The notes: generated from the letters alone by a model not told the origin. A stretch of DNA of 64,000 nt from Paenibacillus sp. EZ-K15 (GCF_002573715.1 NZ_PDHM01000010.1:62001-126000); one strand, 5' to 3'. Shown: positions 8,041 through 17,032, counted from the stretch's first letter. A program made the numbers and translations.

Positions 8041-8964
8041 CTAAGCTACAAATTTAGCTAATGTGATTAAGCCGGTAATCGTAATTACGTTTAGTATGGT
8101 CGATATAAGGACAGTTTGTGCAGCAAAATCCGGCTCATTCTGATATTCTTCCGCCAAGATGGATGAATTTACGCCAACCGGCATGCCTGAAGCAATGATG
8201 AGCGCTTGAGCCGGGATGCCCTTTAAGCCGAGCAGCAGCACGATCAGAATGCCGATGGCCGGCGCGACCAGGAGACGCAGCAGCACGCTGAGGTAAACAT
8301 CAAGCCGGCGCAGGCGGAGCGGATATTTGATGATCTGTGCGCCGAGCGTCAGCAGGGCGATCGCCACCATGGACTGGTCCGCATACATCAGAGGTTGTGA
8401 GATAAAGACCGGAAGCGGCAACGCCAGGGCATGCAGCACAATGCCGATGACGAGGGCATAGGGAACGGGCATTTTCAGGAATCCGATGATGGCCTGTTTG
8501 TATAATCCTTCTGTCTTGGCTCCCTGAATGGAAATAACTCCGTACGTGAACGTAAGGAGGCTCTGAAAAGACATGATGAGCGCTTGTACCGAGCCGGCCA
8601 TCGGATCACCCTTGAAGGCGAGGTCATTGATCGGAAGGCCGTAGTTTCCCGAATTATCGAGCAGAAGGCTATTGGTAAAAGCTGCTCTCATCCCCCGATT
8701 GAACTTGCGCTGCTTGGCAACCAGCATGCTGATCAGGTAGAGGACGCCGATATAGAGCGCATAGAATAAGGCCACCATGCCCAGCAGCTGCGGTGACATT
8801 TTGGACTCGTACATACTCATAAATACGGCTGCAGGCGTAATGTAGTAAAAGTTAATTTTGGCGAGTGTGTACAAATCGAGTTTAAAGGCATATTGCATAA
8901 TAATGCCAAAGCCTATCAGGACAAAGATGGGAAGTACCACTTCGAGTAAAATGTCGGCGATCAT
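8041..8964 (-). CDS. AEC (auxin efflux carrier) family transporter
   Basis: A 307-aa membrane protein with about ten hydrophobic segments. It shows AEC hallmarks: an N-terminal repeat ending near LLLDNSGNYGLPI and a C-terminal repeat with ASGMPVGVNSSILAEEY. Family members move organic acids or amino acids. It is the first gene of a two-gene operon with the PatB-like lyase. The ribosome site is weak (GAAGATG). The substrate is not evident. Confidence 0.85.
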   Translation of the reverse strand: MIADILLEVVLPIFVLIGFGIIMQYAFKLDLYTLAKINFYYITPAAVFMSMYESKMSPQLLGMVALFYALYIGVLYLISMLVAKQRKFNRGMRAAFTNSLLLDNSGNYGLPINDLAFKGDPMAGSVQALIMSFQSLLTFTYGVISIQGAKTEGLYKQAIIGFLKMPVPYALVIGIVLHALALPLPVFISQPLMYADQSMVAIALLTLGAQIIKYPLRLRRLDVYLSVLLRLLVAPAIGILIVLLLGLKGIPAQALIIASGMPVGVNSSILAEEYQNEPDFAAQTVLISTILNVITITGLITLAKFVA

Positions 8965-9130
8965 GCTGTTGTCATCTTCTTTCCATGAGTGTAGCTTAAG
9001 GTAAATATTTGGCTGTCGTATGACGCCATGTCATTATATCATGACAAAGGATAGTTGACACTTGATTCCGTATGGAAAAAAGAACAATTGTCGCTGGCCA
9101 TAACCAATCGCTTTACACCTGGGCTGCACG

Positions 9131-9172
9131 CAAAAAGGGTGTTCCCTTGGCCGACGCCCAGGGAACACCCTT
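9131..9172 (-). terminator. Minus-strand terminator
   Basis: AAGGGTGTTCCCTTGG (9135-9150) pairs with CCCAGGGAACACCCTT (9157-9172) around a short loop, and T5 follows on the minus strand. It ends the SDR gene. Confidence 0.88.
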
Positions 9173-9210
9173 GGATGGTTATAGCAATAGGAGCGTCTGT
9201 CGACGCGTCA

Positions 9211-9930
9211 TTATTGCGGGTTGGTTGTCCAAATTCCGGCGGTTTTGACAAATACACGCTGCGGCAGCTTCAGTGCAGCGAGCACAAGCTCAGCTACGTC
9301 TTCCGGCTGCAGCATCCGGTCCTCATCCCCGATCTTCAGGCCGGCATTGACGGCAAGATCCGTGTTCACGGTGCTTGGGGTCAGAGCGGTCACGCGAATG
9401 TTGTGTTTGCGAACCTCCTGCAGCACGGCTTCGGTCAGTCCCATAACGGCAAATTTAGAAGCGTTATAGGCAGAGCCTGTGGCGAATCCACGCTCTCCGG
9501 CCGTAGAAGAGATGTTGATGATATCACCCTTGTTATGCTCGATCATGCCCGGCAGTGCCGCGCGCGTCATGTAGTACGTCCCCATCAGGTTCACGTCGAC
9601 GATACGTTTCCAGGCTTCAGGTTCCATCTCCAGCAGATTGCCGAATTGGGCAATGCCCGCATTGTTGATTAGAATGTCCACCGAGCCCAGCTCCATGTTT
9701 ACCGCTGCAAAAGCAGCCTCTGCCTCGCTCTGTACGGAAACGTCGGCAACTGCCGCCACGGCTCTGACGCCATATTGTTCAGCAACCAGGGCGCTCAGCG
9801 GCTCCAGATCAGCTGCCGTACGGGCGACAAGCCCGACGTGCACGCCTTCCTTGGCAAGCGCGATCGCCAGGGCGCGTCCAATCCCTTTACCTGCACCCGT
9901 GATGAGGGCTGTTTTATTTTTCAGGCTCAT
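9211..9930 (-). CDS. SDR family oxidoreductase, FabG-like
   Basis: A 239-aa classical short-chain dehydrogenase. It has the cofactor loop GAGKGIGRA, NNAG, the catalytic Ser in ISSTAGERG and YNASK carrying the catalytic Tyr and Lys. An Arg after the second strand (VARTAADL) favours NADPH. It resembles 3-oxoacyl-ACP reductases, but it stands alone rather than in a fab operon, so a general keto-reductase role is as likely. ATG 9930 is chosen over GTG 9936, which lies only 3 bases from AAGGAG. Confidence 0.88.
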   Translation of the reverse strand: MSLKNKTALITGAGKGIGRALAIALAKEGVHVGLVARTAADLEPLSALVAEQYGVRAVAAVADVSVQSEAEAAFAAVNMELGSVDILINNAGIAQFGNLLEMEPEAWKRIVDVNLMGTYYMTRAALPGMIEHNKGDIINISSTAGERGFATGSAYNASKFAVMGLTEAVLQEVRKHNIRVTALTPSTVNTDLAVNAGLKIGDEDRMLQPEDVAELVLAALKLPQRVFVKTAGIWTTNPQ

Positions 9931-10102
9931 GTACACTCACTCCTTCACATCAATAAAAAAATATGGTTTCGTTGACCAGTATACCCTGTAGCATCGGCTA
10001 TTACCAAATGCTTGCGATCCATCGACAGGAATTTGTTATAATCGTAGCAGCGAAAAAACATAAACGTGTTCATTATTATTTCAGGAAGTGGAGGAACAAC
10101 CT

Positions 10103-12235
10103 ATGCTGCACGCGTTGGACATCATAACCGCTTTTCGGCAGGGGGATGAAGCGGCTGCCAAGAGGCATCCATGGTTAATGAAGCTGGTATCAGCCGAAGA
10201 ACGAATCGTGAATTTGGAACGGATTACGTCCATCGGCCAACTGGCCCATGCCAACCCCGTGCTCGATTATGTAGAACGCACATTGAATATACTGGATTCG
10301 CTGCCTGTTTCCTATTGGATTAAAGAGCTGCTGGAAGAAGTACTGGTATGGGCGGAAACGGCGAAGGGCGGAACGATGCGGGATCGCCTTCGTTGGCAGC
10401 AGTCGGGTATGAACTTGTTCCTTCATAATATCGGGTCTGCCCAGCTATATGAGAGACATATCCAGGACAGCAAGGGAACCATGTCTCCACATGAGGAGAT
10501 GGTCCACACACTCATACTTACCCATGGACTGCTCGGGCAACACATTCGGGGCGAAGTCGCTTTTGAGGAGAACTTGCCGCTGTATAAGCTTACGGAGGAA
10601 GGACGGCTGACCGCGGATGAATTGATCCGGCTGCTAATCCCTTTGAATCACTGCATCATCGGTGGCGTATCGGAGGAGCTTTGGCATTCCGTTCAGGAAG
10701 AAATAACGCAGCTTATTCGTAATCTTGCCGAAGGGATCGGACCGGACCGGTGGACTTACGAGGGACGGCTGCGCCGTCTTCGGTCCGTTTCGATTGCCCG
10801 GGGAGAAGACTTCGATAAGCAGCTTCAAGGGATTCGTGAGCAGTGTGATCTGTCAGCTGCCCTGCATGGATTTCAGGATATGACGCTCTGGTATGTGGAA
10901 GCTGCCCTGCAGGATTTCTCGTTGGAGGAGTTCATGAAGGTTCTTTTGCTTGCACTCCATTCGGAGAAGCAGAGCCCGGATCAGCAAGTTGCGGAGGGGC
11001 AGCGAGATCAGCTGCTACCGGATTCGGTGAGTCACTTAAGCTTTGAGCCGCTGATGAATGATATGTATTACGATTATAAAGGCGTCAAGAAGCTGAACGT
11101 ATATAAGAAGAGAATGATTGAACAATATTTGCGCCAAACGGATTGGACGGCTTGCCTTCACGGGCCGGTGATGGCTAACCCGCATCTGAGCCATCGGATC
11201 GAACGGAAGCCGGAGCTACCGGATACGGTATTCTTTACCTTCGAATTCTCGCAAGCGGCGGAGAAATTAATTGAATTTTGCATCGAAGCGGAGAAGTCGC
11301 CGCTCTATGAGAAAGCGGTGCTGCTCCTGTTTGACCTGTTCGGCCTGCGCCGGGACGCCTACGACAGGTTTCATAACGAAGAGAGTTATTTGAGTGATAT
11401 GAACAGCACGGGGAATTACAAAAAAGTGATTCTGGATTATATTACGGGAACGGCGGTGCTGGATATCGGTCCCGGGGGCGGCGTGCTGCTTGACCTGATC
11501 GAGGAACGGCTGCCGCATGTGCGTCCGGTCGGGATCGATATCTCCTCGAACGTGATTGAAGCGCTGGAGAAACGCAAACGTTTGGAGCACAAAGCATGGG
11601 AAGTGATGAAGGGGGATGCGCTGAATCTCAGGGACTACGTGAAGCCGGGAAGTGTCGATACGGTCATCTTCTCCTCGATCTTGCATGAGTTGTATTCTTA
11701 TGTTGAGATGGACGGATCCCGCTTCAATATGGCCACTGTAGAGGCCGCGCTGACCAGTGCCTACGAAGTACTCGCATCCGGCGGCCGCATCATTATCCGT
11801 GACGGGATTATGACCGAGCCCGGGGATATCTGGAGAAGGATTCGCTTCCTGGAGGCGGATGGGCTGGAATGGCTGACCCGGTATGTCTCCGATTTCAAGG
11901 GCCGGGTCATAACATACGAGCAGCTGTCCGAGACGGAAGTGCGCATGCCTATAAACGATGCAATGGAGTTCCTGTATACCTATACTTGGGGCGCCGAGGC
12001 TTATGTTCATGAGGTGCAGGAGCAGTTTGGTTACTTTACGCCTACGCAGTATGCGGAATGTATACGCAGGACGTTAGGTCCTGAAGCGATCATCCGCGTG
12101 CAGCAGCATTATCTGCAGGAAGGATATGCCGAGGCATTGGCTGATCGCATCGAATTCATGGATGAAGAAGGAAAGCCGGTGACGCTGCCTGACAGCACTT
12201 GCTTGTACGTCATCGAGAAGCCGGCCCATACCTAG
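10103..12235 (+). CDS. Large protein with C-terminal SAM-dependent methyltransferase domain
   Basis: A 710-aa cytoplasmic protein. Residues about 430-640 form a class I SAM methyltransferase, with motif I VLDIGPGGGV, the acidic end of strand 2 GIDIS, KGDALNL, SSILHELYSY and GGRIIIRDG. The first 400 residues are mostly helical and belong to no domain that I recognise. No signal peptide or membrane segment is visible. GGAGG 8 bases upstream supports ATG 10103 over GTG 10088. It is monocistronic between convergent neighbours. The methyl acceptor is unknown; the long helical N-terminus may select it. Confidence 0.8.
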   Translation: MLHALDIITAFRQGDEAAAKRHPWLMKLVSAEERIVNLERITSIGQLAHANPVLDYVERTLNILDSLPVSYWIKELLEEVLVWAETAKGGTMRDRLRWQQSGMNLFLHNIGSAQLYERHIQDSKGTMSPHEEMVHTLILTHGLLGQHIRGEVAFEENLPLYKLTEEGRLTADELIRLLIPLNHCIIGGVSEELWHSVQEEITQLIRNLAEGIGPDRWTYEGRLRRLRSVSIARGEDFDKQLQGIREQCDLSAALHGFQDMTLWYVEAALQDFSLEEFMKVLLLALHSEKQSPDQQVAEGQRDQLLPDSVSHLSFEPLMNDMYYDYKGVKKLNVYKKRMIEQYLRQTDWTACLHGPVMANPHLSHRIERKPELPDTVFFTFEFSQAAEKLIEFCIEAEKSPLYEKAVLLLFDLFGLRRDAYDRFHNEESYLSDMNSTGNYKKVILDYITGTAVLDIGPGGGVLLDLIEERLPHVRPVGIDISSNVIEALEKRKRLEHKAWEVMKGDALNLRDYVKPGSVDTVIFSSILHELYSYVEMDGSRFNMATVEAALTSAYEVLASGGRIIIRDGIMTEPGDIWRRIRFLEADGLEWLTRYVSDFKGRVITYEQLSETEVRMPINDAMEFLYTYTWGAEAYVHEVQEQFGYFTPTQYAECIRRTLGPEAIIRVQQHYLQEGYAEALADRIEFMDEEGKPVTLPDSTCLYVIEKPAHT

Positions 12236-12260
12236 AAGAGATAACAGGTTGTAGCTAAAA

Positions 12261-12300
12261 AAAAGAGGACCCGCACGCTCGATTCAGCGCACGGGTCCTT
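12261..12300 (-). terminator. Terminator, mainly minus strand
   Basis: AGGACCCG (12266-12273) pairs with CGGGTCCT (12292-12299). An eight-base T-run follows on the minus strand and a weaker one on plus, so it serves the cyclophilin gene and perhaps also the methyltransferase gene. Confidence 0.8.
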
Positions 12301-12404
12301 GTTCGTTAGTCGTCGTTTAATCTGCCATGGTCACTGTGTACACAAGTGGTCCGGCATGTATTCCATTGCTAGAATTTGCGACACAGTCCTAATCCAAAGA
12401 GATA

Positions 12405-13130
12405 CTATTCCTGCTTCTTAGGGTCCGGATAATCCTTGCCGAGCGTATCAACCGTCACTTTCTTCATGACGGGCACCTCAAGCGGTTTGTCCATCTGGTC
12501 CCGCTCCAAGCCCACGATCTCCTCAGCCGTTTCCATCCCCTCGATCACCTTACCGAAGGATGCGTACTGGGCATCCAGGGAAGGAGCATCCGCAACCATG
12601 ATAAAGAATTGCGATCCGGCGGAGTTTGGATCCTGTGCCCGGGCCATCGATAATACGCCTGTCGTATGCTTTAGATCATTCTGAAAGCCGTTGGACGTAA
12701 ATTCGCCGGGAATAGCGTAACCGGGTCCCCCCGTTCCGTTACCGTCAGGGTCGCCTCCCTGAATCATGAAGCCGGGGATGACGCGGTGAAAGCCTGTCCC
12801 GTCATAGAATCCTTGTTCCACCAGGGAGATGAAATTGTTCACCGTATTCGGCGCAACCTCCGGATAAAGCTCCAGCTTTATCGTTTTGCCGTTCTCCATC
12901 TCAATCGTGACAATAGGATGGCTGGCGTTCGGGTCCGGCACATTCTGCTTAACCTCGGGCTCCTTCGGGGGTTCCGCTTCGGGTGCTGTTGCCCCGTTTG
13001 TCGAACCTGTTCCGCCGCCTGAGCCGCTTTCGGCTCCCTTGTCATTCTGACCGCATGCCGTCATCACAAGCAGCAGCCCAAGGATGACGAATAGGGCGGG
13101 CATCCAGCGTATTCTGCGTTTCAACATCAT
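12405..13130 (-). CDS. Lipoprotein peptidyl-prolyl cis-trans isomerase, cyclophilin type
   Basis: A 241-aa exported lipoprotein: signal peptide with lipobox VMTAC (lipidated Cys near residue 27), then a Gly/Ser/Pro linker to about residue 75 and a cyclophilin domain. Active-site motifs are FHRVIPGFMIQGGDP and SQFFIMV. It would assist folding of exported proteins on the outer face of the membrane. AGGAGG lies 5 bases before ATG 13130. It is a single gene. Confidence 0.92.
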   Translation of the reverse strand: MMLKRRIRWMPALFVILGLLLVMTACGQNDKGAESGSGGGTGSTNGATAPEAEPPKEPEVKQNVPDPNASHPIVTIEMENGKTIKLELYPEVAPNTVNNFISLVEQGFYDGTGFHRVIPGFMIQGGDPDGNGTGGPGYAIPGEFTSNGFQNDLKHTTGVLSMARAQDPNSAGSQFFIMVADAPSLDAQYASFGKVIEGMETAEEIVGLERDQMDKPLEVPVMKKVTVDTLGKDYPDPKKQE

Positions 13131-13300
13131 TGATTCCTCCTGTGTTATTCCTTATCAAGCCTTAAGTATTTAATCTGTATCATATTTTATCACAGGTTGG
13201 ACAAGTACTGAAAATCGAAAAAGCGGAGTATACATATCTAAAGCTTCCATCGAAGTAATGTCACAGAAGCCAGACCGCTTTAAGAGGATGTTTTCCTTGC

Positions 13301-13351
13301 GATGATCGAATGGGTGTTTCGCTGCGCCGAAACAGTAGGCATTCGATCATC
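13301..13351. other. Long stem-loop in an intergenic region
   Basis: GATGATCGAATG (13301-13312) is a perfect complement of CATTCGATCATC (13340-13351). Inside it, GTTTCG pairs with CGAAAC. No T-run follows on either side, so it is not a standard terminator. A copy of TAAAGCTT lies on each side (near 13240 and 13358). The 350-bp gap between 13131 and 13482 holds no gene that I can support, and this hairpin is its main feature. Confidence 0.6.
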
Positions 13352-13416
13352 TAAACTAAAGCTTACAGCTTGCTGATGACGATGTTCGAGTCGGTTCAGC
13401 TTCCCGCCCTATACTC

Positions 13417-13453
13417 AAAAAATAAGCCTCCGGACTTGTCGCAAGTCTGGAAG
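13417..13453 (-). terminator. Minus-strand terminator
   Basis: CCGGACTTG (13430-13438) pairs with CAAGTCTGG (13442-13450) with one G-U, and a T-rich run (TTATTTTTT) follows on the minus strand. It ends the gene at 13483. Confidence 0.75.
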
Positions 13454-13482
13454 CTTAAGGGAAGGAAAAGTTTGAACTGTCT

Positions 13483-13887
13483 CTACTTCGCCGGAAATAT
13501 GCCCTCCACTTTGTTTAGAGGGAGCAGAATCCGGGAGCGGTTCTTATCCTTGGCAAGCAATTCAATAAAATCGGCTCCGATTCTGACCAGACGGATCCGG
13601 TTAAAGGCACCACGGGTAGGGAAGGTGGTCCGCACACCTACCAGCATCGTTTTGCCCGGCGGCTTGACTTCAAATACCCGAACCGAGTTGAGGCTGGACG
13701 GCACAAAGAGCTCGCCGTGTACCTTGATGAAATTTTTCGGGAATACCCGCTGCAAACGTCCGGGCTCTAAACCGGTGTTCGGAGCGTTGACTTCTACCAG
13801 ATGACCGGTTAAAGAGGCCAGTCGCTGCTGCAGCGTGATTTTATGTCCGCAGGGATGGAGCGGCAATCCTTTCATATTCAGCATCAT
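13483..13887 (-). CDS. Probable sporulation protein of unknown function, sigmaK-type promoter
   Basis: A basic protein of about 134 aa with no membrane segment. Short beta-rich blocks (LTGHLVEVN; KNFIKVHGELFVP; GKTMLVGVRTTFP; RIRLVRIGADFIELL) look like a small barrel repeated twice. I do not recognise the family. A promoter matching the sigmaK consensus lies 20 bases upstream, arguing for late mother-cell expression and a coat or surface role. The start is uncertain: ATGs at 13887, 13884 and 13875 follow GGAAGG, and the frame is open to an ATG at 14013 just after a small upstream gene. If the sigmaK promoter is used, only the inner starts are possible. Confidence 0.65.
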   Translation of the reverse strand: MMLNMKGLPLHPCGHKITLQQRLASLTGHLVEVNAPNTGLEPGRLQRVFPKNFIKVHGELFVPSSLNSVRVFEVKPPGKTMLVGVRTTFPTRGAFNRIRLVRIGADFIELLAKDKNRSRILLPLNKVEGIFPAK

Positions 13888-13907
13888 CCTTCCAGGGTCG
13901 TATAGTG

Positions 13908-13937
13908 TAGTGTATGTTGGAAGGTATGACATGGGTG
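13908..13937 (-). promoter_or_regulatory. SigmaK-like promoter
   Basis: On the minus strand, cACc is followed after 17 bases by CATACACTA, matching mACm-N16/17-CATAnnnTA at every defined position. The predicted start falls near 13900, just before the ribosome site of the downstream gene. Confidence 0.6.
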
Positions 13938-14027
13938 AACGTAGAGGTTCACATTTCCGGCGTGAAGGATCAGGAAGATGAAGAGTTTCCGCGGTTGCTC
14001 GTTTCACTGCCATCCGGCTTCTCGTGT

Positions 14028-14147
14028 TTAATGCTGCCTTGGTATCGGTATACTGTCCGGATATGAATCCTCGACAAACAGACCAAAATCCTCATCAATA
14101 TCGCGTTCGGTCACTAGACGTTGATTCTCGTCAGAATGCTTCTTCAT
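14028..14147 (-). CDS. Small acidic protein, 39 aa
   Basis: An uninterrupted 39-codon frame with AGGAGG 8 bases before ATG 14147. The peptide starts MKKHSDENQRLV and continues into an acidic segment (TERDIDEDFGLFVED), ending IPRQH. There is no signal or membrane segment. It stops 14 bases before the longest possible start of the 13483 gene, so the two may be read together. The function is unknown; the ideal ribosome site and clean frame make it a likely real gene. Confidence 0.6.
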   Translation of the reverse strand: MKKHSDENQRLVTERDIDEDFGLFVEDSYPDSIPIPRQH

Positions 14148-14256
14148 CGGCGGTTCCTCCTAGTGAATCTAGTCTTTGAAATGGTTGGCTAGTATAAGAA
14201 CTGATAGCTCGACCCATACTGTTTTACTATAAAGATGTTGTATGGGAGGCATAGGC

Positions 14257-14364
14257 ATGGAAAGAAAGGGAAACATATTAACAGCACTCATATGGGGTAC
14301 CTTGATCGGCATCCTGCTGTGGATGTCATTTCTCGGCTGGCTGGATATCATATTCGGAAAATAG
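14257..14364 (+). CDS. Small single-pass membrane protein, 35 aa
   Basis: GGGAGG lies 6 bases before ATG 14257. The 35-aa product has a short basic start (MERKGN) and then one hydrophobic helix (ILTALIWGTLIGILLWMSFL) with small residues that could pack against a partner. A terminator follows 25 bases downstream, so it has the full structure of an independent gene. The function is unknown. Confidence 0.6.
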   Translation: MERKGNILTALIWGTLIGILLWMSFLGWLDIIFGK

Positions 14365-14389
14365 ACGATCGTACCCATACTAGTATAAG

Positions 14390-14419
14390 ACCCGCCTTTC
14401 TATTGGAGAGGCGGGTTTT
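14390..14419. terminator. Terminator between convergent genes
   Basis: ACCCGCCT (14390-14397) pairs with AGGCGGGT (14409-14416) and leads into TTTT on plus. It lies 7 bases from the stop of the minus-strand gene at 14426 and probably serves both. Confidence 0.8.
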
Positions 14420-14425
14420 GCAGGT

Positions 14426-15130
14426 TTAGTCGTCTCCACCATGGCTGCCGTTTAGTAGATCGATACCGTGCATCTGCTCCGTCGGCGGGGCAGCGGGGTC
14501 CACCGGGCTATTGGCCGCAATAGCATCCGCATCCGGTACATCCTCCAGCGGCTGGTACTCATCTTCTCCGGACGGGTAATCTTTAAAAATGTCCTGGTTT
14601 AAAAACGCAGTCCCGCTGCCGGTTAATGATGCGTCTGCTGCAAGCCGCCGCTCCGTATCGCCGGAGTATTGGCCGATAATTTCGTCTCCGGGACGAGAAG
14701 GGGGTTCGCCTTCGACGGCCCGCCATTCCCGATCCGTTACATCATCTGCGACATCGCGAATGTAGGTTTCATCGACTGGTCGATCCCGCTCTATCCGGTC
14801 TGCTTCTGCCTGCTCTGAGGGTGAAGAGGAAAAGGTTCTCTCGTCGGCAATGGTCCACTGCTCGGGATCGGCACCGGTAGCTTCCCATGCATCGATGGCG
14901 CTGTGATCCGGGTCCATACGTTCCTCCGGTTTTGCATCCGCAGGTGCCGCTTCATTCAGATCGTACGCGATATGGTCCGCATCTTCGCTGCTTAGGCTTT
15001 GCTCCGTGTAGGTGTTGACGTCTCTCAGATCATCTTGCGGAATCATCTCCGTATCTTCAACTCTCCGCTTGGCTTCGAATTCCAAATATGTTAAGTCTGC
15101 CAGCGTATTCCGATTGTTTTCGTCTCGCAT
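14426..15130 (-). CDS. Acidic low-complexity protein of unknown function
   Basis: A 234-aa soluble protein, very rich in Asp, Glu, Ala and Pro, predicted largely disordered. It has no Cys, signal peptide or membrane segment. Short repeated elements such as DPEQW, DREWRAVEGE and DEYQPLEDVPDAD are visible, but no known domain. AAGGAG overlaps an earlier ATG at 15139, so ATG 15130 (9-base spacing) is preferred. The composition resembles small acidic spore or stress proteins; that is a weak analogy only. Confidence 0.65.
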   Translation of the reverse strand: MRDENNRNTLADLTYLEFEAKRRVEDTEMIPQDDLRDVNTYTEQSLSSEDADHIAYDLNEAAPADAKPEERMDPDHSAIDAWEATGADPEQWTIADERTFSSSPSEQAEADRIERDRPVDETYIRDVADDVTDREWRAVEGEPPSRPGDEIIGQYSGDTERRLAADASLTGSGTAFLNQDIFKDYPSGEDEYQPLEDVPDADAIAANSPVDPAAPPTEQMHGIDLLNGSHGGDD

Positions 15131-15423
15131 ATTGCCCATCTCCTTCTATGATTTCAAATACATTTCAATACAACAGGTTTCTATACTTCGACTTTACCCG
15201 CTGAAGCAAGAATGAATCCCGGGTACCTTCAGGCTATGATGAACCAAACAAGTTCTATCTTTCCCTGTCATTTGCCGCATTATGAAAATTTTAAAATAAG
15301 AAAAATGGACGAAATCCAAAACAAACGGGAGAAAAGAAATGATTTCGTGGAATAGATCCGCTAAATAGATAATGAAATTTTGAAATGATCCCGTTATAAT
15401 CGAAAAAGTGACTATCGGACCGG

Positions 15424-15446
15424 GACAATCCTGAGAGTGGATTGTC
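15424..15446. promoter_or_regulatory. Inverted repeat upstream of the SulP gene
   Basis: GACAATCC and GGATTGTC are perfect complements around a 7-base loop, about 25 bases ahead of the likely SulP start. It could be an operator or a leader hairpin affecting translation. No T-run follows it. Confidence 0.45.
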
Positions 15447-15469
15447 AATCAACTACAATAGGACAGGAA

Positions 15470-16933
15470 GTGATTAGGACTTTGTTTCAATGGATTAAAC
15501 AAGGCTTCTTTGGCAACTCACGCAGAGATATTTTGTCAGGATTGACGGTAGCGTTCGCTCTCATACCGGAAGCGATCGCATTCTCTATCATGGCGGGTGT
15601 CGATCCCATGGTCGGACTCTATGCTTCTTTTGTGATTGCTGTCAGTATTTCATTCTTCGGCGGACGTCCCGGTATGATCTCCGCAGCGACAGGGGCCATG
15701 GCATCATTAATGGGACCGCTTGTGGCGATGCACGGGATTGAGTATTTGTATGCCGCAACCATTCTTACAGGAATCTTGCAATTGTTGATGGGGGCGCTCA
15801 AATTCGGACGGTTTATTACGTTTGTTCCCCAGCCGGTCATCACCGGATTCGTGAACTCGCTGGCCATCATTATTTTTCTGGCCCAGCTTCCGAATTTCAA
15901 GGGTGAATCGTGGCCGATGTACTTGATGGTCATCGGAACGCTGCTTATCATCTATTTGCTGCCGCTGGTTACCAAAGCGATTCCCTCGGCGCTTGTTGCC
16001 ATCATCGTAATGACGATCATAGCGGTGTGGTTCAAGGCTCCTGTGCAAACGGTGGGGGACATGGGCAACATTACGCAGGCTCTTCCGTTCTTCCACATTC
16101 CGAATGTAACTATCAGTATGGATATGATCATGACGATATTTCCTATTTCTCTAGCTCTTGCTGTCGTCGGGATGACGGAATCGCTGCTGACGGCGTCGCT
16201 AGTGGATGAGCTGACGGATACCGGCAGCGACAAGAACCGCGAAATCCGCGGTCAGGGTGTTTCCAACGTGATCACTGGATTCTTCGGCGGCATGGCCGGT
16301 TGCGCTATGATCGGACAGACGGTGATTAATGTGAAATCGGGCGGTCGCACCCGGTTATCAACGCTGGTGTCTGGTGTGTTCCTGCTGTTTCTCATCATTG
16401 TGCTCGGCGACGTCGTGAAACAAATTCCGATGGCAGCGCTTGTCGGGGTCATGTTTATGGTTTCTATCGGTACGTTTGAATGGGGATCGCTTCGCACACT
16501 TCACCGTGTTCCGCTGGGTGATGCCATTGTCATGCTGGCAACGGTGATCATCGTGGTGGCAACGCATAATCTGGCCATCGGGGTCATGACCGGTATTATG
16601 TTAAGCGCGTTGAATTTCGGCTGGAAAACGGCAAAAATCCAGGCCGTACCGCATGTGCAGCCAAACGGTACGAAGGTATATGAAATCCGGGGGCCGTTAT
16701 TTTTCGGAACGATGATGTATTTTATAAACCTGTTTGACGTGAATGAGGACCCTGAGCATGTCGTGATTGATTTTTCCAAATCCCATGTATGGGATCAGTC
16801 AGCCACGAATGCCATTTCCAAGGTATTGAATAAGTACAAGGAAGCGGGTAAAGCCATTACGCTCGTGGGGTTGAACGATGAAAGTCAGCGGATGGTTGAT
16901 AGAGTCGGCCTTGCTTCAAGCTCCACACACTAG
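15470..16933 (+). CDS. SulP family anion transporter with STAS domain
   Basis: An inner-membrane transporter of about 487 aa. The N-terminal SulP signature [20 protein letters not shown] is followed by about 11-12 membrane segments. A short C-terminal STAS domain (from about residue 400; [20 protein letters not shown]) completes it. Family members carry sulfate, bicarbonate or other anions. The start is uncertain: GTG 15470 (AGGA 6 bases upstream) or TTG 15482; a GTG at 15437 falls inside the hairpin and is unlikely. No carbonic anhydrase or sulfate gene lies nearby, so the anion is undetermined. Confidence 0.9.
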   Translation: MIRTLFQWIKQGFFGNSRRDILSGLTVAFALIPEAIAFSIMAGVDPMVGLYASFVIAVSISFFGGRPGMISAATGAMASLMGPLVAMHGIEYLYAATILTGILQLLMGALKFGRFITFVPQPVITGFVNSLAIIIFLAQLPNFKGESWPMYLMVIGTLLIIYLLPLVTKAIPSALVAIIVMTIIAVWFKAPVQTVGDMGNITQALPFFHIPNVTISMDMIMTIFPISLALAVVGMTESLLTASLVDELTDTGSDKNREIRGQGVSNVITGFFGGMAGCAMIGQTVINVKSGGRTRLSTLVSGVFLLFLIIVLGDVVKQIPMAALVGVMFMVSIGTFEWGSLRTLHRVPLGDAIVMLATVIIVVATHNLAIGVMTGIMLSALNFGWKTAKIQAVPHVQPNGTKVYEIRGPLFFGTMMYFINLFDVNEDPEHVVIDFSKSHVWDQSATNAISKVLNKYKEAGKAITLVGLNDESQRMVDRVGLASSSTH

Positions 16934-16938
16934 AAACG

Positions 16939-16987
16939 AAAAGGGATTGCTTTTTAGCCTTAGGGTTAAGAGCGATCCCTTTTTATT
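16939..16987 (+). terminator. Rho-independent terminator
   Basis: AAAGGGATTGCT and AGCGATCCCTTT pair (with one G-U) around a 20-base loop, then a T-rich run. It ends the SulP gene. Confidence 0.82.
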
Positions 16988-17032
16988 TTGCCTTTATGTA
17001 ATAAAAATTTTACAAACGGAACAGACGTTTCA

